Origin: Streptomyces sp. NBC_01288
GTDB taxonomy: Bacteria > Actinomycetota > Actinomycetes > Streptomycetales > Streptomycetaceae
NCBI RefSeq assembly: GCF_035982055.1
Contig: NZ_CP108427.1
Location: 8,617,001-8,681,000, forward strand
Direction: 5' to 3'
DNA: 64,000 nt
Shown: positions 62,972 to 64,000 of the stretch, in pieces
Position numbering within the stretch: position 1 is the first letter of the stretch
Layout: each line of letters begins with the position of its first letter
Made by a program: the position numbers and the translations under genes
Notes under the pieces: generated by a model
Seen by the model: the letters and a program-made list of their open reading frames with translations, nothing else
Database searches by the model: none
What the model was told of the DNA's origin: nothing

Positions 62972-64000
62972 TCACGCCACGCGCTGAAGCGCTTCCCGCG
63001 TGAGGTCGGCGAGTGTCGGATAACCGTCCACGGCCATGATCAGGTCGGCCTCCGCGAGGAGTGAGCGGAGGACGTGGACGATGCCGTCCGTGCCACCGAG
63101 GGCGAGGCCGTAGGCGTACGGGCGGCCGATGCCTACGGCGGCGGCGCCCAGGGCGATGGCCTTGACGATGTCGGCTCCGCTGCGGACGCCGGAGTCGAAC
63201 AGGACCGGGAGGCCGTCCGCCGCCTCGACCACGGCGGGCAGCGCGTCCAGCGCCGGAAGGCCGCCGTTGGCCTGGCGGCCGCCGTGGTTGGAGCAGTAGA
63301 TGCCGTCCACGCCGCCGTCCTTCGCGCGGCGTACGTCCTCGGGGTGGCAGATGCCCTTCACGATCAGGGGGAGGTCGGTGAGGGACCGTAGCCAGGGGAG
63401 GTCGTCCCAGGTGAGGGGGTTGCCGAAGAGCTGGGTCCAGAGGAGGACCGCGGACTGGGGGTCCTCCTCCGGGGTGCGGGCGAGAAGGGCGCGGAAGGCC
63501 GGGTCGCTCGTGTAGTTGGCGAGGCAATGGCCGCGCAGCTGGGGGAAGTTGGCGGTGGACAGGTCGCGGGGGCGCCAGCCGGTGACCCAGGTGTCCAGGG
63601 TGACGACGATGCCCTTGTAACCGGCCTGTTCGGCGCGGTGGACGAGGCTTGCGGCGAGGTCCTTGTCGGTGGGGGTGTAGAGCTGGAAGAGGCCCGGGGT
63701 GTCACCGAACTCGCCTGCCACCTCCTCCAACGGGTCGACCGTCAGCGTGGAGGCGACCATCGGAACTCCCGTGCGCGCGGCGGCCCTTGCGGTCGCCAGG
63801 TCGCCGTGGCCGTCCTGGGCGCACAGGCCGATGACGCCGATCGGTGCCATGAAGACGGGGGAGGGCAGCCGCATGCCGAACAGGTCTACGGACAGGTCGC
63901 GTTCGGCCGCGCCGACGAACATGCGGGGGACCAGGCCCCAGTGGTCGAAGGCGGTGGTGTTGGCCCGCTGGGTGCGTTCGTCGCCGGCGCCGCCCGCGAC
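62972..64000 (-). CDS. FMN-dependent alpha-hydroxy-acid oxidase (lactate 2-monooxygenase-like), 5' end missing
   Basis: The C-terminal 342 residues are present; the frame stays open to the window edge at 64000, so the start lies outside. Visible are the GDERTQRAN segment of the lactate monooxygenase-like subgroup, the FMN site [26 protein letters not shown], and the phosphate-binding/catalytic block [12 protein letters not shown] with [14 protein letters not shown]. The catalytic His and Arg are present. The substrate is probably lactate or a related 2-hydroxy acid. Confidence 0.9.
   Translation of the reverse strand, partial: VAGGAGDERTQRANTTAFDHWGLVPRMFVGAAERDLSVDLFGMRLPSPVFMAPIGVIGLCAQDGHGDLATARAAARTGVPMVASTLTVDPLEEVAGEFGDTPGLFQLYTPTDKDLAASLVHRAEQAGYKGIVVTLDTWVTGWRPRDLSTANFPQLRGHCLANYTSDPAFRALLARTPEEDPQSAVLLWTQLFGNPLTWDDLPWLRSLTDLPLIVKGICHPEDVRRAKDGGVDGIYCSNHGGRQANGGLPALDALPAVVEAADGLPVLFDSGVRSGADIVKAIALGAAAVGIGRPYAYGLALGGTDGIVHVLRSLLAEADLIMAVDGYPTLADLTREALQRVA

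Overview
The window is high-GC actinobacterial chromosome and almost certainly from a Streptomyces species. It has very high third-position GC, frequent GTG and TTG starts, BldD and sIHF genes, and dispersed extragenic elements typical of the genus. The gene order (ruvCAB, yajC-secDF, apt, relA ... rpsD, alaS, aroECKB, efp-nusB, bldD, pyr/car operon, sIHF, gmk, rpoZ, coaBC, metK, priA, fmt, rsmB) matches, from memory, the conserved core of streptomycete chromosomes. I see no rRNA, tRNA, CRISPR array, insertion sequence or prophage.

Layout. 1-6906: the end of a YebC-family gene, then ruvC-ruvA-ruvB (Holliday junction processing), yajC-secD-secF (protein export accessory complex) and apt. 6907-7726: a repeat-filled gap before relA. 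7727-12544: relA faces a DUF349 gene and a membrane-anchored cyclophilin. 12724-14709: metallo-hydrolase and hisS. 14933-18508: a minus-strand run of four overlapping genes for an ABC-2 exporter and its own two-component system, divergent from a VKOR-like oxidoreductase and rarA. 21011-23828: rpsD, then a minus-strand AfsR-like ATPase with a TTA codon. 24034-30672: two small membrane genes, alaS, ruvX, mltG and aroE. 30673-31731: a 1-kb repeat array. 31732-37834: aroC-aroK-aroB, an unknown P-loop gene, an M24-peptidase-like gene, efp and nusB. 38036-38536: bldD. 38789-48792: pyrR, pyrB, pyrC, a membrane gene, carA, carB, pyrD and pyrF, with a PyrR-type leader. 49082-53153: sIHF, gmk, rpoZ, coaBC and metK. 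53231-55504: an ABC exporter divergent from a TetR regulator. 55566-57716: priA. 58125-58685: a small HTH gene on the minus strand. 58994-62207: fmt and rsmB, separated by an extreme microsatellite. 62280-64000: a DHFR-like reductase and a truncated alpha-hydroxy-acid oxidase.

How the genes fit together. Most of the region is housekeeping: DNA repair, Sec export, translation, aromatic and pyrimidine biosynthesis, and supply of GMP, CoA and SAM. Interleaved are global regulators of Streptomyces development and stress: RelA ((p)ppGpp), BldD (c-di-GMP), sIHF (nucleoid) and RpoZ. Start/stop overlaps of 4 bp imply translational coupling within ruvCA, secF-apt, aroC-K-B, pyrC-membrane protein-carA, pyrD-F and the ABC/two-component operon.

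The most unusual content is not in the genes. Three intergenic gaps hold distinct tandem repeat architectures: about 170-bp units, about 45-bp units arranged in a 182-bp higher-order block, and 9/8-bp microsatellites. Other points of note are a single TTA-containing regulator, an M24 protein with altered metal ligands, a PriA without recognisable helicase motifs, and several well-defined operator or leader elements. I found no clear new multi-gene system; the repeat arrays are the least explained features.
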